From Batillaria attramentaria (lineage: Eukaryota; Mollusca; Gastropoda; Batillariidae), in NCBI GenBank assembly GCA_018292915.2, contig JACVVK020000084.1, positions 22,501 through 86,500 of the forward strand: a stretch of DNA of 64,000 bases, given 5' to 3'. The notes beneath the pieces were generated by a model that worked only from the letters and a program-made list of their open reading frames with translations, did not search any database and was not told the origin of the DNA. Both the position numbers and the translations under genes were made by a program. Each line of letters opens with the position of its first letter. Position 1 is the stretch's first letter. Shown here piece by piece: positions 20,591-32,479 of the stretch.

Positions 20591-22636
20591 TTATAGATGT
20601 TGAACACCGGGCCTACGTACCGATAAGGAACCAACACAACATTTATTTATTTATTATTTGTTTATAAACTAGTGATTTGATTTATGTATAAGAAGAATTT
20701 TGTCAGCTTCTTATTCTTTTTAAGTTCAAAGAAAATGGGAGAGAGTTGCCTCCCTTGAAGTGTGCGTCTAAACCCGGCTCGGCCGTAAAAAAAAAACAAA
20801 AAAAATAATAATACACCCATTTTTTACCTACAACGTAACAACTTCTTTAACCATGTAAGATGAATACGGGTTCATTTAAACCTGAAAACCTATGAGGCGC
20901 TGTTCTGGTTTTTTTCAGCATACATGATTTCTTTTTTACTCTGTCATTTTCACCTCGCATCCGATGCATCTGAGTCATATCATTTTTTTTTTTTTCCTGT
21001 TTGCATTTCTCCGCCCAACAGATTCACAAATTTAAAGTTTCACAAGTTTACATCATTTCAGATCCAGTGGAACACTGAGTCATCCACTTTCTCTATAATC
21101 CTTCCGTAACAAATCGCTTTCACTCACTTAAACGTAATTTCTCATTCCACCATAAGCCGTTAAAACTGTTTTAACTCGAGTGTCCAGTCCGTTTTCGGGC
21201 AGAATGATATGTAAACAGATAATTTCGGTCTCTGCACGTGAGTGGTTGTAGGGATAAGAAAAGACTGTCACAGGGAACGGCCACTTCTTAGTTTGAGTGT
21301 CCTCCGTCTTGGAGACACGCGTAATTGACAGATACGTACAGGTATACAGAGCTGTTAAACATACACACGCGTAACGCCCCCTCGAGGGGCGTATAAAGTG
21401 GATGAATAATACTTACGATATATGGCTCGCCTGCCATCTGGCGTACGGGAAATTACATTCGCGATAAGACAGCTCGTGTAGAGAGACCCATCCATCAGCT
21501 TTCAAACGCTGACACAGTCTGATTCACTTTGCCCGCTCTTGCTGTTATTCTCCAGTGTAGACTGGGCATCAGTCTGGTTTTGACGGGCTGCGACAGACTG
21601 TCTTCCCAAACAATATGAAAATTTTGAGTGAAGAAAAAAAAATAGAGGGGAGCAGGTACGAGTGCGCTGACCGGTCAGGGTGAAGGTCGCGTCCCCAAAC
21701 GACTTAGGATGGTACAGGACCTTTACAAACACCGACACTAGTGATGGATATACTGACCAGCCAAATTGTCCCCCGTATGACCAGCCCCCCAGGTCAGCTG
21801 GACATGTAGCTTATCCTCCCTTTGCTGCACTTTTCGCCTTTCACTCTCCCCCTCTCTTCCATACATATACGTCCATATCTACCCTCATCCCCTCCAACCC
21901 TTATTTTACACCCAAGGCTTTGGCCATAGCTCTTCAACTTTCCCTCCCCGCCGGTCAGGTTTTCTCCCCCCTTAATGATAATCACCCTCTCCCGCTTTGT
22001 TGGGCGAGTCGAATCCCATTGATACCTGGGACTATCTTTCAGTGATATATCAACGTAAATTGGACGCGCCGATAAGGAAGCGTGATGAAGGAGGGGTGTG
22101 AGGGTGGGGCAGGCGGGCCGATGAATTTCGGCTCATCTTCTTCAATCGGGGGGGGGGGGGGGGGAGAGGTCAGCTTGAGGACAAGTCTGCTGGCGCGAGG
22201 CCTTGAAAATCGACCCGTACAGTGGACAGTGGCAGAACAGAAAGCTCTGTGGGTGGAGAGGGAGGGGTGCTGGTTATATTTTTTTTTTATGGAGAGAAGG
22301 GCATTATTTTCCACGAGCATTCTACACCAGGGGATTTGGCGGGGTGGTGAGCCGTTGAATGGCGGGATGTCCAGGGACTGTCCAGGCACTGTCCGAAGTG
22401 TCCACCTTGTCTGTCTGAACTGTCCCGCCGTTTCCTGACTGGGAAAAAAAACCCCAAAAAACTCATGGTGGTCAGTCTGACGTGGACGTCCTTCTCACGT
22501 GTTGCCGACTGCCCATCATACTGGACACAAAAATGCCATCTGAACCACGAAACAATAACGTAGATGGCTGCACCTTTAGACCCTCAGAACTCATATCAGT
22601 AACTCACACACCGGTGTCATCGGATTAAAGGCGGTT
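20591..22636. other. intergenic, no gene recognised
   Basis: About 2 kb with few repeats. It has a perfect palindrome GCCCCCTCGAGGGGC-like at 21376-21390, then GTATAAAGTGG, and a G-run at 22148-22163. Frames of about 116-121 codons at 21680-22045 and 22039-22438 are not recognised. Confidence 0.5.
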
Positions 22637-22665
22637 GATTTGTGGTTGGGAGGATGTACGTGTGT

Positions 22666-22666
<1 letters not shown>

Positions 22667-22750
<84 letters not shown>
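22667..22750. repeat. (GT)n microsatellite
   Basis: About 84 bp of GT, followed by a G-rich stretch to 22800. Confidence 0.9.
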
Positions 22751-22896
22751 AGGGTTGGGGGGGGGGAGGTGGTGGTTGGGGGAGGGAGGAGGGGGTGTCG
22801 GCTGGCTCTGGATCAAAACGAAGTTAATCTTGTGGAGCTTAAAAGGACAGGTGTTTTTTGCCGGCGGTAAAACCGGTGGATTCTTTAGTCCTGTTG

Positions 22897-23078
22897 TGGG
22901 GAGTCGGGATAGCCGAATGGTAGAGCGTTGGACTTTCAATGCTCGGGCCGTGAGTTCGAATCCCGGCCGGGGCCAAATATTTGTGCTGGCCTGTTTCTCG
23001 TTGTCCCGTCTTTGTTGTCACCCATACGTGGTGGAAAAGGAAGTTACACCCCCAGACACCACCCCACCCACCACCCCC
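22897..23078 (+). mobile_element. SINE-A, full length, 12-bp TSD
   Basis: Complete and close to the family consensus: head with A box TAGCCGAATGG and B box GAGTTCGAATCC, and body to CACCCACCACCCCC. TTAGTCCTGTTG at 22885-22896 recurs at 23079-23090. This is the best reference copy on the plus strand. Confidence 0.92.
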
Positions 23079-23090
23079 TTAGTCCTGTTG

Positions 23091-23999
23091 AAAGGCACAA
23101 ATAACATTACTTTCTACTTTTACGTTCTACTTTCTACCGGGGAAACATCAGACGGAATACAAAATGGTCATGAGGCTCTACAAATAATAAAAAAATTCAA
23201 GGAGCGTCTCTTTATAAACCGTTAGTGAATTCATCCTCTTTTTGTACGTTTTGCAGGACGTTTGTATTCCCTCTTTCTGTTTCGTACTTCTTTTTACTCT
23301 TCCTCCTTCTTTCTCTCCTTATTCTTCTCTAAGCAAAAATCTCGATGTCTTTGACATTCTTAAATTTGTGGTTCTGTATAAAATATAACAAAACAAAAAT
23401 GGGGGGGGGTTCACCAACTGGAGATTCACACTGGCTTTAGCAGTTTGTACAGGAAATGACGTTTTTTGTGGGTTTTTTTTTCTCCTTCCTTGTTTGAATT
23501 TTTTTTATACCACACAATCCTAACATCACCAGCCCCATTCAACCCTCAACTCGCTACATCAGCTGCTACAAAGTCATCCCTGGGGTCCGTTTTGCTTTCC
23601 CTGGAAGAACTCTCGCATCAGCGCTCATGGCCGCCAACGTCCATTCCCCTCTTCCACTCGGCCGAAACTTTTTTTAGGAGGGGTCATCGGCTGTCCAATG
23701 CGCGCACTGACCTTAGGGAGGGGACCTACAAAGCCCCACTGTCTCGGGGGGACAGCACCAATACGGTGGCCGTTGGCCGTAGACCGGACACTCCAGCCGT
23801 TCATTGTTCGAGTCCTCACGAAGCAAGCCGAGCGAACGCGAACGACTCGAGAGGCTTAAGTTGATGGCGAGAGGAGGTCTAAATTGACAGACACCTGAGG
23901 TTCTTTTCGGTGTCTAGGTGCCTTAGTTTGGGATGTCCAGCCTGGGCCAACGTTCTGGTCTGCAAAGTGAAGGTGGTATGTGCTGGTCAGAGGCGGTGT

Positions 24000-24000
<1 letters not shown>
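23091..24000. other. intergenic, no gene recognised
   Basis: A 132-codon plus-strand frame (23466-23864) has no recognised domain. No family repeats seen. Confidence 0.5.
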
Positions 24001-24001
<1 letters not shown>

Positions 24002-24063
<62 letters not shown>

Positions 24064-24209
24064 ACTACAGGTGTATACTCCTGGTTGAGACTAATGTAAG
24101 GAATAGACATTTTTAACGGGGATCTGTGGGGAGCAGACACATTTTTTCTTTGTATGTGTGCAAACTGAAATAAAAGTAACTGAATTTGAAGGTAAATATG
24201 TCGGTGTAC

Positions 24210-24270
<61 letters not shown>
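24002..24270. repeat. (CA)n and (GT)n tracts facing each other
   Basis: (CA)n at 24002-24061 and (GT)n at 24213-24270, complementary and about 150 bp apart. Confidence 0.88.
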
Positions 24271-24271
<1 letters not shown>

Positions 24272-24496
24272 CGTTTTGGGGAAGGGGTCGCTTCTGTAAG
24301 TTAGGGAAATGTCTGTCAGTCCTTCTGCTGTTAATATTGGGATAAAGACTTAGTGCACTGGGTGCCTCTCACGGAAGTGTCGCTTCTACATTGAAGTAAA
24401 CCTATCTATGCCCACAATCCGACACTTTCACGCTGTGTGCATATAAATAAGGCGTTTGAAAACTGAGAAGCTCAAAGTCGCCATGTGGTAGTCTCA

Positions 24497-25240
24497 TACT
24501 ATGGCTCAGCTGGTACAGTTTGCCCGCTAAGGGGTGCAAATGTATACCAGTTATACGCAGGGGGAACAAATGTACTCCAGCTCTTCACTCATCTCGGCGG
24601 CTGTACTTCGCCCTTCAGTCCGGACAGCTCTCGCGATATTTCCGCGCTATTTTCATCGAAAGGCTCGTTTCTGGAAAGCGTAACAGTTACTAATTACAAC
24701 AGATACTTCTTCTTCTTCTTCTTCTTCGATCACTCAGACAGGCACGTCAGTAGTCCTGATGAAGGTTGCAGTCCGTCGGAGACACTCAGCCGAGCCGAAG
24801 ATCTCCCGCAACGGTGTGTCTGTAGGCCAGGTTGTCGCTCTTTGGTTCTGGTGCGTTGGACAGTTTTGCAGGTGTTCAACTGTCATCCGCGGAGCGCCAC
24901 AGAGGCATGCTGCAGTGTCACCAATGTTGAATTTGGTGAACATGTGGTGTTTGAGTCTGCAGTGACCTGTCCTCAAACGCACGATGATCACCTGCAACAG
25001 ATACTATACATGCACATACTAATATCTTGACTATCTGGTGGCTACACGCGTTTAATACATATACTTTCGCTCATTCATTGAGCGAAGTAAGCTGTCACGT
25101 GACTTCAACTCGCCAGACCCTAATCACGGATACATTTGCACCCCGTCCCGCGCAGCTGGCGTACATTTGCTCCCCCTGCAGATGACTGGTATACATTTGC
25201 ACCCCACTAACAGGCGAACTATACCAACTAAGCCACATGA
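24497..25240. repeat. inverted repeat pair with tRNA-like ends, holding a LINE insertion
   Basis: 24497-24590 and 25128-25240 are inverted relative to each other. Shared strings are TGGCT.AG.TGGTA.AGTT.GCC, GGGGTGCAAATGTATACCAG, GCAGGGGGA.CAAATGTAC and CCAGCT. The outer part has an A-box-like TGGCTCAGCTGG. They are either two inverted SINE copies or the long termini of one element. The LINE fragment at 24708-24994 sits between them. Confidence 0.6.
24708..24994 (-). pseudogene. 5'-truncated LINE, C-terminal zinc-knuckle-like tail
   Basis: The minus strand encodes an intact ~85-codon frame with RLRTGHCRLKHHMF, then a Cys/His cluster (CLCGAPRMTVEHLQNCP) and ATFIRTT. This matches the C-terminal tail that follows the RNase H domain in several non-LTR retrotransposon ORF2 proteins. 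The polymerase is absent. The 3' end is a (GAA)n tract (24708-24728 read on the minus strand). CAACAGATACT flanks the insert at 24697-24707 and 24995-25005, a perfect 11-bp target duplication. Confidence 0.85.
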
Positions 25241-25845
25241 TGGCCTTCATATGACCCTCGGATACAAATAAAACCTTCAAAAACCGAGTGTGCTGCGAAA
25301 ATTGTGTCCACCCTCAAACGTCAAAAGAGCCTAAGTGCTTGTCAAATAATTAACGCTTGGGCCTTTTTATCATATAACGGTCGGCGTGGGTTTTCTTATC
25401 TACATTATGCAAAAGCCTGTCTTTTCCTTTCAGTCATCCGCATTCCGTCCTGGCGGGCAGTCCCGCGTCAGAGAATTGCTAAAACGCCAACTACCTGCAT
25501 AAACAGCGCCAGCAAATCCAAGACGTTTATGCACGAGCCGCACGTGTATCGAGACGGGGACCGTAAATGAGACACTTAAGAGTCAGCAAATGCACACAAT
25601 GAGCCACTTAGGATCCAGCCCAAACGTTCCTGGACACATGAGACACCGCTGATATTGTTCTCTTTATGGCCGTGGTTCGGTAATGATGCGTGGACTCCGT
25701 CCGCGTGAAATCTCGTTGGAACATCGCGGGATGGGATGGACATCCACTGCGCCGATGGGGATCCAGGTGCGATATTGGACATTTGGCGGCGGGCGGGGAC
25801 ATTCGGGTGATGACAGGGCGAGAACAATCAGTCACGGTCTGTTGG

Positions 25846-25849
<4 letters not shown>
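25241..25849. other. intergenic, no gene recognised
   Basis: A minus-strand frame (25576-25904) is not recognised. I considered a transposase but found no motif. Confidence 0.45.
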
Positions 25850-25906
<57 letters not shown>

Positions 25907-26187
25907 TCTCTCTTTTATTTTTAGTATGTTTCTATTCTATGCATTATCCCATAATGTCTGTGTTCCGTGTTAGTTACCTGTCTGTGTAAGGTATGTTAGC
26001 TATTCCGGTGCTATAGCTTTTTGCATTGTGTGTCTTTTTTGTCTTTTGTTTAACTGTGTTTTTCTTTCTATTTTTGTAGATTTTTTTCTTCTTTTTTTGT
26101 AGCAAGGACAAGTTGGAAGACAAGCACATGTGCTTAATACTTTCATCCTTGTAAAATAAAGAGAATTCTCTCTCTCTCTCTCTGTCT

Positions 26188-26253
<66 letters not shown>

Positions 26254-26409
26254 GCACACGCTCACGCACATTTCATCTTTCATACTTTGTGTATATTTCT
26301 GTAGATTGCTACATTTGAAAAAAAAGGGTTCATTTTCATAGTTTTGCAAGTTCGAATGTGATACTTGTGCCAAAACTTTCATCTTTGAAAACAAGAATCC
26401 ATTGTCATT

Positions 26410-26478
<69 letters not shown>

Positions 26479-26480
26479 CG
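25850..26480. repeat. (CT)n, (CA)n, (CT)n microsatellites with tail-like linkers
   Basis: (CT)n at 25850-25903; (CT)n/(CA)n at 26168-26250; (CT)n at 26415-26475. CATCCTTGTAAAATAAAGAG (26144-26163) directly precedes the middle tract and matches 1346-1366, which suggests a shared retroelement 3' end seeding the microsatellite. Confidence 0.85.
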
Positions 26481-26818
26481 AAAATGAAGTTTCCTACATT
26501 CAGTGGATCAGTACATCTATTTTTGTGTTTGAAATTAGTGACAGTGTACAAGTGTATGCATGCAGTCTGCTTCGCTTATCGCCATATGTCTTTGTGCGTT
26601 TGTACCGAAGAAAAAATAAACCGCACCAGACAAGGTATACAAGTATGCGATAGGCTGGCATTTAGGTACGAGGCGCACGTATTCGTGGTTTGCATATCTA
26701 CATACATCAATGTCTAGTTTCCTTGCTCTTTCAGTATCCCCACACAAACACGCCCAAAAGGGATGACTGCCGTTCATTAATGTTCTAAGTAAAACAAAAA
26801 TAAAAGATCGCTTGTTTC

Positions 26819-26820
<2 letters not shown>
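26481..26820. other. intergenic, no gene recognised
   Basis: Unassigned. A 119-codon plus frame and an 80-codon minus frame carry no recognised domain. Confidence 0.45.
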
Positions 26821-26902
<82 letters not shown>

Positions 26903-27078
26903 AGAGAGAGAGAGAGAGAGTTTGACGGCCTTTTTTTCAGCCGCCAGCAAATGTGTGATAATTATCAAAGACGGGGCACCCAGGAAAAGGTCAGCGCAAA
27001 TATTTGGCCCCAGCTGGGATTCGAACTCATGACCCGGGCATTAGAAGTCCAGCCCTCTACTTCTCGACTGTCCCGGCT

Positions 27079-27118
<40 letters not shown>
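26821..27118 (-). mobile_element. (GT)n-(GA)n-SINE-A-(GA)n composite
   Basis: (GT)n 26821-26900 and (GA)n 26903-26920 abut the 3' end of a minus-strand SINE-A (about 26921-27080) with full body and head. A second (GA)n (27081-27118) follows at its 5' side. Confidence 0.85.
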
Positions 27119-27121
<3 letters not shown>

Positions 27122-27313
27122 CATTGTCGCCATGAAGGCGCCAAAATATTCATTGTCAACAGGGCATCAGTGCATAGAAATTGGACATTTTCATACATCA
27201 GAAGGATACAATACAATCATAAACTACAAATGTGTTCATTAGATGTTACAATATCTCTCTTTGTCTGTCTGTCTGTCTGTCTGTCTGTGTCTCTCCCCCC
27301 CCCCCCCTTATGA

Positions 27314-27347
<34 letters not shown>

Positions 27348-28265
27348 CCGTACCGCCCCCCCCCCAACACCCCCTCCCCCATCACCACCTCCCCCTCCTC
27401 ACTAACTCAGTCACACATCCAAAATCCCCCCGTGACTTTCACTGAATCAAGATGTTTTCGGCGTCCAGCTGACAACTGTCCTCGGTACCCGTTCCGCTCA
27501 CAAGTTTGAAAACCCCTTCTTTTCACAGTGCTCTCCCAGCAGTTAAATCCAGCCCCCCAAAATCTGGTCTCGGCATTCGTCGTAGTGGCTTTCACAACCC
27601 CTCTCCAAATCTTCGGTTTTTCTTGTAGCTATAACTGAGATTGATGTGCTAGAGTCTTCCACGACTCATCGAGACTAAGTGAAAGGCAAACAGTGGCCTT
27701 GTAGTCCACAGAAAGCTAACCAGGGAAAATAGTGTTTACCACCTGAAAGCGAGGCTGGTCCACAATGCAAGCAAGGCTTGTTGTTGACCACAATGGGCAC
27801 AAATACCGAGCGCAGAACAAAGGTCCGGCGAGCAATAACGGGCACTCGGTCCGGCCCTGGTCAAGACTGACGGGGGGGGGGGGGGGGCGGTCAGTCTTAA
27901 CGTTATTAATCAGGGGCATGCTGGTTTTTTGTTGGTTTTTTTTTTTTTTGGTCTGGGCATGTTGGGAGATTGGGAGATGTGCCCCCGGAATGTCCTGGGC
28001 TGGTGGAGTTCATTAGATGACCATCAAGTACCTTCCGTGGTGAGATGGGTTCCCTGACACCTTGGGCTTGGCAACCTGCACACCTCTAAGGAAATTATTA
28101 TTCTGAGTACAATTACTGTACCGTCAGATGGTGAAAGGGTCTAAGCGCTTCTCAGTACCTTGGCACTTAGACCCGTTTACTGAATGACGGTAGGCACGCA
28201 CCAAAAGGCTCAGAACATGCTAAGAGGACACCAGAAAAAAATAAAATTCCTCTAAGCGAGTTTTG

Positions 28266-28268
<3 letters not shown>
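27119..28268. other. intergenic, low-complexity pieces only
   Basis: (CTGT)n at 27262-27287, a C-run at 27296-27308, (CT)n at 27318-27344 and a G-run at 27871-27887. No gene. Confidence 0.55.
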
Positions 28269-28341
<73 letters not shown>

Positions 28342-28492
28342 TTCATCGTATTTCCTCGTATTTCTTTTTCCAAAAAGCGAACGAATGTGTCCATGGATTT
28401 CCCTCTCTGTCAAGGATCATTACCAGAAAATGGACTTTGTCATAATTATGTCGCAAAAAAACAAACAAACAAACAAACAAACAAACAAACAA
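28269..28492. repeat. (CA)n and (AAAC)n microsatellites
   Basis: (CA)n 28269-28340 and (CAAA)n 28458-28492. Confidence 0.9.
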
Positions 28493-28984
28493 AGACACAA
28501 TTTATCACGCACTGTTCCTCACAGTCATACGTGTACTCGTGCTAGAGGTAGATCCGATGCACGCAATGACATCAAGAAAACATATTAAAGTTATCAGGTA
28601 GACGATATGGTTATATGCGGCGCTAGAGGCAGACTCTCGGAATATCACTCTCGTTTGACGGCCCAAGCAACGAAGCAAGCCTGTACTCACATGGTATTGA
28701 ACAACAGGCCAAATGTATGGACGACAAGTCTTCACGCCGATCACATCAAGAAAATGCGGTCAGGAAATAAATGCATGCATAAATATGCCAAATTCGCAAC
28801 ACGTTTTCGATCTCTCCGAATATGCAACTGGGCAGACCACAGCCGACAATTTGAACATTTTCACGCAGAACACTCATGTCAATGTCACTTTCTTGGCCAA
28901 TCGCATTTCCGAAGAAAACCAAAACCACTTCTGTTGCGTTTCTGTTACCAGCGAAGCTCTGGTATTTCCATCGCCGAGACTCCG

Positions 28985-29150
28985 TTGACAGACGCCTCCC
29001 CGCTGCGGCACGCTGGTCTTATTGTAGCTGCCAGCCTCCGGATCGATCGTCATCTGAATGGCCACGCCCCCTGCCATGTCAATCAGTGCCAATTACAGAC
29101 AGGCCGTGACATTGGCCACGTTTCAACTGTTCATGGAGTGTGATTGACGT
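28985..29150. promoter_or_regulatory. candidate conserved box 1 with PBX-like sites
   Basis: This box and 29835-29985 look like a diverged duplication. Shared pieces are TGTAGCTGCCA / TGTGGCTGCCA, GATCGATCGTCATC / GAATCGATCGCCATCG and GTCAATCAGTGCCA.TT followed by CAGACAGG. Both contain TGATTGAC in inverted form (TGTCAATCA 29077-29085; GTCAATCA 29952-29959). A further TGATTGAC lies at 29141-29148. TGATTGAC is the core of PBX-MEIS sites, and the same core occurs in the promoter region of the bHLH gene (37836-37845). A regulatory function is inference. Confidence 0.3.
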
Positions 29151-29834
29151 GTTATTATTGGCTGGCAATTGGCAGGAAACATATTAATTAGTTATAGTTG
29201 TTTGTGTATATTGTTGTTGTTATGGTTCAGTTTCACTTTTTTTTTAAATGAGCGTACTATATACTTGTTGTCTGTCCGTTTGTTTTCTTCTGTGAAATAG
29301 ACAGCCACTGTCAACTATGTACAAAACTTCGCTTATGCCTCCACACATACTGAGAAACAAGGCTGAAAATCGGGAACCATTAACAACAAACAACAACAAC
29401 AACAACAACAGCAACAACAACAACAAGCGGTGCTTGTTTATGCTCACTAACTGTTCGCTTGTACGAATTGTATTGCAATAAACCTGTTTAAACCAACAAA
29501 AACAACAACAACATCAAGACACATGTATCTGGGCTAATCGGGAGAGGGGATGCTTAAAATGCATGTCAGTACCACAAGCATACATTTCATTCCCCAGTTG
29601 TCTTCAAACACACGGTCCTGTTCCAATTAACCAGTCAATTGATTCCTCTTCGACTCTGTTGTTAACCGTGCCACTGACTTGTCTTGCCTTGTTCACTGCC
29701 ACGTCTTCTGGTATTGTCATGTTCAGTCAGTGTACTGGTAGTGTCACCATTTTCGGTCCTATGCCAGCTGTGTATTGTACCGGCATTTGCGTGTACCTTG
29801 TCGGCTGTCAAAGTTGCTGGCCTCGATAAAAACC
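29151..29834. other. intergenic with (AAC)n
   Basis: (AAC)n at 29386-29425 and 29497-29516. A 178-codon frame upstream (28607-29143) and an 88-codon frame here are unrecognised and overlap the candidate regulatory box. Confidence 0.45.
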
Positions 29835-29985
29835 ACCACCCGCTGGGAGATGCTGGCCGTGTTGTGGCTGCCACCCCATAAGAATCGATCGCCATCGCAA
29901 TAACTCCGCCTACTGCAACCCCACCACACAACCCACTTCCACCGTCACCACGTCAATCAGTGCCAGTTGCCAGACAGGCAGCGGG
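29835..29985. promoter_or_regulatory. candidate conserved box 2 (diverged duplicate of box 1)
   Basis: See 28985-29150. GTCAATCAGTGCCAGTTGCC then AGACAGGC parallels GTCAATCAGTGCCAATTAC then AGACAGGC. The spacing between GATCG and GTCAATCA differs between the boxes. Confidence 0.3.
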
Positions 29986-31081
29986 AAAGAGGCGGGGCGT
30001 GGTTCCTTGTTTTCTCCGTGGTTCCAGACAAGCCAGCCTCCCGTCAGACACTGATCGCGAACGAAGGACCGTCGACAATTAACCGCCCACGAAAAAAAAA
30101 AAAAAAAAAATCGATGGTCAAGTCAAGAAGTGTAGTTTAGTAGCACAACCGCTTTCGTATCGTTGTCGTTTCGATTCACTTCGTTGGAGGTTTGAAGGTG
30201 AAACGAATCAACTATAGTAATGAGTATAGCTTTACTATAACCACCGTTATATCCTTGGTTGGTAGACCACACACACACACCAAAAATAAAAAAAAATAAA
30301 AAATCAGGCCATTTTCAGCACAAAGCTTGAACGAACCGGGGTGAAACGGAACGAAACGAAGTTCGTTTACGTTGGTGTTTCTAAAGTTCACTAAAGACTC
30401 CCGCTTTTTGGTGTCGTGGTTGTGGTCGCAGAGAATGGAAGGGTTCAGTTAGGAGGGCGGGGGGAAGGGAAGGGGATAAGGGGAGGGGGGAGGGATGGCG
30501 ATGATGTTGGTGGTGGCGATGGGATGGCGATGTAGTTGTGGTGGTTTTGTCGGCGATGGTGTAGGGGGGAGGAGGAGGCGGGGGTGGGGGTGGGGAGGAG
30601 TTTGTGGGTTGGGGGTTGGGGCTGGGAGACTAATAGGGCTAGGGCATTAATTAGAACATGGCTGAACAGGTTGATACGGGTCAACAAAGCCTTTCTTATG
30701 TTCTCGGCGGGTATGGAATATGAGAAGAATGGTTCACGGTGCTCATTGGATAAAAGGCTTGTCTGCAGCCGTGTAATAAACACAATGGCGGAAATCGATT
30801 GGTTGATCTTGAAGGCAGATTCCTGGACACCGACGCCAGCTGTTGCATTTTGAGGCCTCGGGACTGCCATTGCATGAACAATTTCAAGAAGAAAGTTCTG
30901 TTGTTTAGAGCCAATTAAAAATGCCAAATCTTTCTGGGTTTTTTTTTTTCAAACTAGCAGTGGCATCAAACAAACGAACAAAAATTAATTAAATTAAACT
31001 TAAATTAATTGTTTGAAACAGTTTATTTCATTTCAAGGCGCACGTAACTAATAATAATAATAATATAGGAGACTTTTGGGC
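29986..31081. other. intergenic, no gene recognised
   Basis: An A-run at 30091-30110 and a G-rich block at 30455-30630. A 160-codon minus frame (30445-30927) is Pro/Ser-rich because of that G-rich block and is not called. Confidence 0.5.
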
Positions 31082-31486
31082 GCTTGTCGGTGGTCTAGTG
31101 GTTAAGAGACTTGTCACCAATGCGAGAGGTCAGAGGTTCGAGTCCCATTCGGGGCGAAGAATTTTTCCTTCTCGTACGTGGCACCGTTCATTCGGGCCGA
31201 TCGTCGGGTGTGTCTCTCCGGGTACTCCGGCTTCCTCCCCCTCTGCTTTGCGGGAAAATGTTCAGCCCACCAAATTTGAAAAATAAATGCAATTGTAAAT
31301 TCCGAAATTTAAATAGCTGAGCTGACCCTTCGCACCACGTGATTGTAATGTGTTTATGTCCAGTATGTGAGAGGATGCGTGTGATTCATGTGAGCGTGCG
31401 TGTTGGGTTCAGTTCGCGGCGCTTTGAGCCGATTCATGCAATTGGGAAAAGCGCCTATACAATATTATTATTATTATTATTATTAT
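31082..31486 (+). mobile_element. SINE-B, full length (reference copy)
   Basis: The head has GTCGGTGGTCTAGTGGTTAA (A box) and AGAGGTTCGAGTCCCATTC (B box). A ~300 bp body follows, with CCGTTCATTCGGGCCGATCG, GGTACTCCGGCTTCCTCC, ATGTTCAGCCCACCAAATTTG, TTTATGTCCAGTATGTGAG, GGCGCTTTGAGCC and AAAGCGCCTATACAAT, ending in (ATT)n. Copies at 16970-17265 and 35022-35428 confirm a family. The layout is that of a tRNA-derived SINE with a LINE-like 3' tail. Confidence 0.85.
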
Positions 31487-31862
31487 GCATGCATGTACAC
31501 ATCTGGCTCAATACAAATAATTTAGAGCATTTACAAGCTAAGCTTATGATATGCTCGACATCAACGATGGCAATGGCAGATGACGAGATGTCGAATACAA
31601 TTACAGAAAGAGAGGGAGGGGGGGGGGGGGAGGGGGGGAGGGTGGTGGTGGTGGTGGTGGGGGGGGGGGGGGGGGTAGTTAATCTCAGTGTGCGTGCGTC
31701 ATACCGTTTGTTTCCAGCACTTAACTGCTGCAGTTTTTTCTTTACCGGGTGGCAAGGATGAAGTGTATAGAGTGAGATGCGTGTCAGCGCGGAATGAAGA
31801 TTTGTGTGCGACCAGGACAATCGTGCCTGTGTAATGAATTCTAAAAACTTTTTTTTTAAAAT
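31487..31862. other. intergenic with G-run
   Basis: A G-rich tract with GGT repeats lies at 31614-31676. Nothing else identified. Confidence 0.5.
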
Positions 31863-32370
31863 GTATGTTAACTGACAATGGAAGTGCTGTGTTACCGTGG
31901 AGAGGTAGCTGGGTGTGTCGTTTATATTGCCTGGAAAGTTTGTTGATTGTTATGTTACAAGCATCTGTATTTTCAGGACATTCTAGTAGAAAGTGTTCTG
32001 CAAGCGTAAGGACTCAAATTGAGCGTGGGGTCATGTTTAGTGTGTATTTGGGGAACCCTGTTCGGCGAGTGTGCTAGTTTGTAGTGATTTTTGTTGTCTG
32101 AAAAAGCGTGATTTTTGTGTTATGTAGGTCCAAGGTGCATGCCAGGCGGCCGCAACAATTTAAGACGCAATCTGCCAGTGAAGCTGGGGTTTTTTTGTAC
32201 AAAGGTCGGGCACAAGTGACGCAAGCGGATTTGTGTGCACTGGCTCTCTGGCCTAAAACAGAAAGTAGGCGTGCATTACTCCAGTGAGGCCTGAGCGGAA
32301 AGTAGACATTCAATTTTTTAAAAAAAACTCCTGTGAGTTGCGTGTCCTTGAATGGTCTGTGCATGGTAAT
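31863..32370 (-). pseudogene. LINE 3' fragment with AEHFLLECP motif, frameshifted
   Basis: The minus strand encodes, near 31870-32015, TLAEHFLLECPE followed by LPLHGNTALPLSV. The first motif resembles the (E)HFLL.CP tail of non-LTR retrotransposon proteins. A separate 96-codon frame (32074-32364) upstream is in another phase, so the copy is broken. A second copy of this family is at 14020-14400. Confidence 0.45.
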
Positions 32371-32479
32371 TTTTGTTTCTAGACTGAAGCATTTTTAGGG
32401 GTGACTATGATGCCTGAGGCTAATAGGGGAATACATATAGGCATTTTGAGACCTCGTGCATTTGTGTTCTTTGGCCTGC

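Noticed and set aside
24002..24061. CRISPR-like direct repeat array
   Set aside because: All regularly repeated short units in the window are di- or trinucleotide microsatellites or minisatellites; no repeat-spacer structure and no cas genes.
25576..25904. transposase-like minus-strand ORF
   Set aside because: Checked for Tc1/mariner helix-turn-helix and DDE motifs; none found.
28607..29143. 178-codon plus-strand ORF
   Set aside because: No recognisable domain and no ATG context, and it overlaps the candidate duplicated non-coding box. It is the longest unexplained frame in this region, so kept as a note.
30445..30927. 160-codon Pro/Ser-rich protein on the minus strand
   Set aside because: Created by a G-rich block. 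Low complexity, no domain, no splice context.
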